This document shows, piece by piece, positions 62,786 through 64,000 of a stretch of 64,000 nucleotides of DNA. Position 1 is the stretch's first letter. Each line of letters starts with the position of its first letter. Both the position numbers and the translations under genes were made by a program. The notes beneath the pieces were generated by a model. That model was not told where the DNA came from, ran no database searches, and saw only the letters and a list, made by a program, of their open reading frames with translations. Source of the DNA: Laceyella putida. Lineage in GTDB: Bacteria; Bacillota; Bacilli; Thermoactinomycetales; Thermoactinomycetaceae. The DNA lies in NCBI RefSeq assembly GCF_042665195.1, contig NZ_JBHTBW010000008.1:1-64000 (forward strand), given 5' to 3'.

Positions 62786-62862
62786 ATCCCGCACCCGAGT
62801 TGCCGAGTTTCATCTTTCTTTTGCTCTTCTTTCTTTCCGATGAAACCCCATGCGCTCTCCTT

Positions 62863-64000
62863 TTACCAACTTCTCTGCAGGCTTGTCTCCCATCCCTTAT
62901 CAAGACGGGAGACATTTGTATCATGGGCAGCTTTTATCACCGCATCTCGCACCTTTTTGACAACATCCGGATTAAAAACATCAGGGATGATATAGTTTTC
63001 GTTTAATTCTTGTTCGCTAATCACTTCGGCAATGGCACGGGCTGCCGCCAATTTCATCGCCTGATTGATCTCCGTGGCGCGACAATCCAACGCACCGCGA
63101 AAAATGCCCGGAAATGCCAGCACATTGTTGATTTGATTGGGAAAATCAGATCTTCCCGTAGCCATGATCCGCACATGGGGCGCTGCGGCAACGGGTTCAA
63201 TTTCGGGGATGGGATTGGCCAACGCAAACACAATCGGATCACGGTTCATCTTTTTCACATCATCAATGGAGAGGAGATTGGGCGCGGAAACGCCAATGAA
63301 TAGATCCGCCCCATCAATCACATCGGAGATGGTCCCTTTCAGGTTTTCGGGATTGGTGTGTTTGGCGAACCAAAGCTCGTTGATTCTGCCAAAATCCCCT
63401 CCGCGGTAAATCGCGCCCTTACGGCCGACCCCGATAATATTTTCCACCCCCGACTCCCGCAACATTTGCCCGCATGCCACTCCAGCCGCACCGACCCCAG
63501 AGATGACCACTTTCAATTCTGTTAATGATTTGCCAACGATTTTCAAGGCATTTAGCAATCCTGCCAAAACAACCACAGCCGTTCCGTGTTGGTCGTCATG
63601 GAATACAGGGATATTCAATTCCTGTTTCAATTTTTCCTCAATGATAAAGCATCTTGGCGCTGCAATGTCTTCCAAATTAATGCCGCCTATCCCGGGAGAA
63701 ATGGCTTTAATAATATGAACAATTTCCTCTGTCTCCACCGTATCAAGACAGATGGGGAAAGAATCGATATCGGCCAATGCCTTAAAAAGGATCGCTTTTC
63801 CCTCCATCACTGGCAAAGCGGCTTTGGGACCAATATTCCCAAGTCCCAGCACAGCCGTTCCATCCGTAACAACCGCGACGGTATTTTTCTTCATCGTATA
63901 GGAATACACCCGGTCTTCCTTGTCACAAATCGCTTCACACACTTGAGCCACTCCCGGAGTATAAACGTGCGAGAGAGTAGCGCGGTCATTCAAGTCGATT
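62863..64000 (-). CDS. NAD-type malic enzyme, 5' end beyond the window
   Basis: The enzyme decarboxylates malate to pyruvate. The visible 379 residues include YTPGVAQVCEAI, VTDGTAVLGLGNIGP, the metal-binding DIAAPRCFIIEEKL and FHDDQHGTAVV, and the Rossmann motif VVISGVGAAGVACGQML, then FALANPIPEI. The frame continues past the right edge (the first in-frame TTG at 63993 is too internal to be the start). The short two-domain type (about 390-410 residues) fits. Confidence 0.92.
   Translation of the reverse strand, partial: IDLNDRATLSHVYTPGVAQVCEAICDKEDRVYSYTMKKNTVAVVTDGTAVLGLGNIGPKAALPVMEGKAILFKALADIDSFPICLDTVETEEIVHIIKAISPGIGGINLEDIAAPRCFIIEEKLKQELNIPVFHDDQHGTAVVVLAGLLNALKIVGKSLTELKVVISGVGAAGVACGQMLRESGVENIIGVGRKGAIYRGGDFGRINELWFAKHTNPENLKGTISDVIDGADLFIGVSAPNLLSIDDVKKMNRDPIVFALANPIPEIEPVAAAPHVRIMATGRSDFPNQINNVLAFPGIFRGALDCRATEINQAMKLAAARAIAEVISEQELNENYIIPDVFNPDVVKKVRDAVIKAAHDTNVSRLDKGWETSLQRSW

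Overview
The window reads as chromosome of a spore-former-type Gram-positive bacterium (Bacillales). Most genes start behind a clear AGGAGG-type ribosome site, codon use is mixed, and the gene set (myo-inositol catabolism, AccD/AccA, LoaP, an AA10 chitin monooxygenase, a secreted M84-type metalloprotease, a heterocycloanthracin-type bacteriocin locus) fits a soil thermophile-like member of the order. A Thermoactinomycetaceae source is my guess and is not proven by the sequence. From about 20 kb to 55 kb almost every gene is on the minus strand.

Layout. 0-9.6 kb: two LuxR-type two-component systems, one with a frameshifted kinase and one with a truncated regulator, plus an alpha/beta hydrolase, a PepSY membrane protein with a tiny partner, a broken lipoprotein, a NUDIX protein and a decayed comM. 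9.8-16 kb: a visibly GC-richer thiazole/oxazole-modified microcin (TOMM) cluster on the minus strand: Cys-rich precursor, ThiF-like maturation protein, leader-binding/YcaO cyclodehydratase and double-domain SagB-type oxidase. 16-20 kb: IS debris, a DUF2935 protein and a TetR regulator. 20.3-36.8 kb: a myo-inositol locus (iolJ pseudogene, iolA, C, B, E, D, I, an RbsABC-like importer, three Gfo/Idh/MocA dehydrogenases and a LacI-type regulator) with repeated AAGCGCTT palindromes in front of its transcription units. 37-41 kb: a DUF779/aldehyde dehydrogenase pair, a thermonuclease and the chitin monooxygenase. 41.4-45 kb: galactonate degradation (dgoD, aldolase, kinase, IclR regulator). 45-49 kb: a thiamine-binding protein, a twice-frameshifted pyruvate oxidase and a TnpB element. 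49.5-55.4 kb: acyl-CoA synthetase, accA, accD, ahcY. 55.4-58.5 kb: an AT-rich, repeat-laden patch with a LoaP antiterminator and a TcmN-like polyketide aromatase. The rest holds the metalloprotease, an amino-acid permease and the start-truncated malic enzyme at the edge.

How the parts work together. The TOMM genes form one coupled unit, with a hairpin between the abundant precursor message and the enzyme genes; no exporter, protease or immunity gene is visible. The inositol genes cover import, oxidation, dehydration, ring opening, isomerisation, phosphorylation and the final dehydrogenase, but the dedicated aldolase gene iolJ is split by a 406-bp IS608-type element whose removal restores the reading frame exactly. 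The galactonate genes give a complete short route to pyruvate and glyceraldehyde-3-phosphate.

Several lesions are single-base indels, two of them in homopolymer runs (histidine kinase T7, pyruvate oxidase G-run); these may be assembly errors rather than biology and should be checked against reads first.
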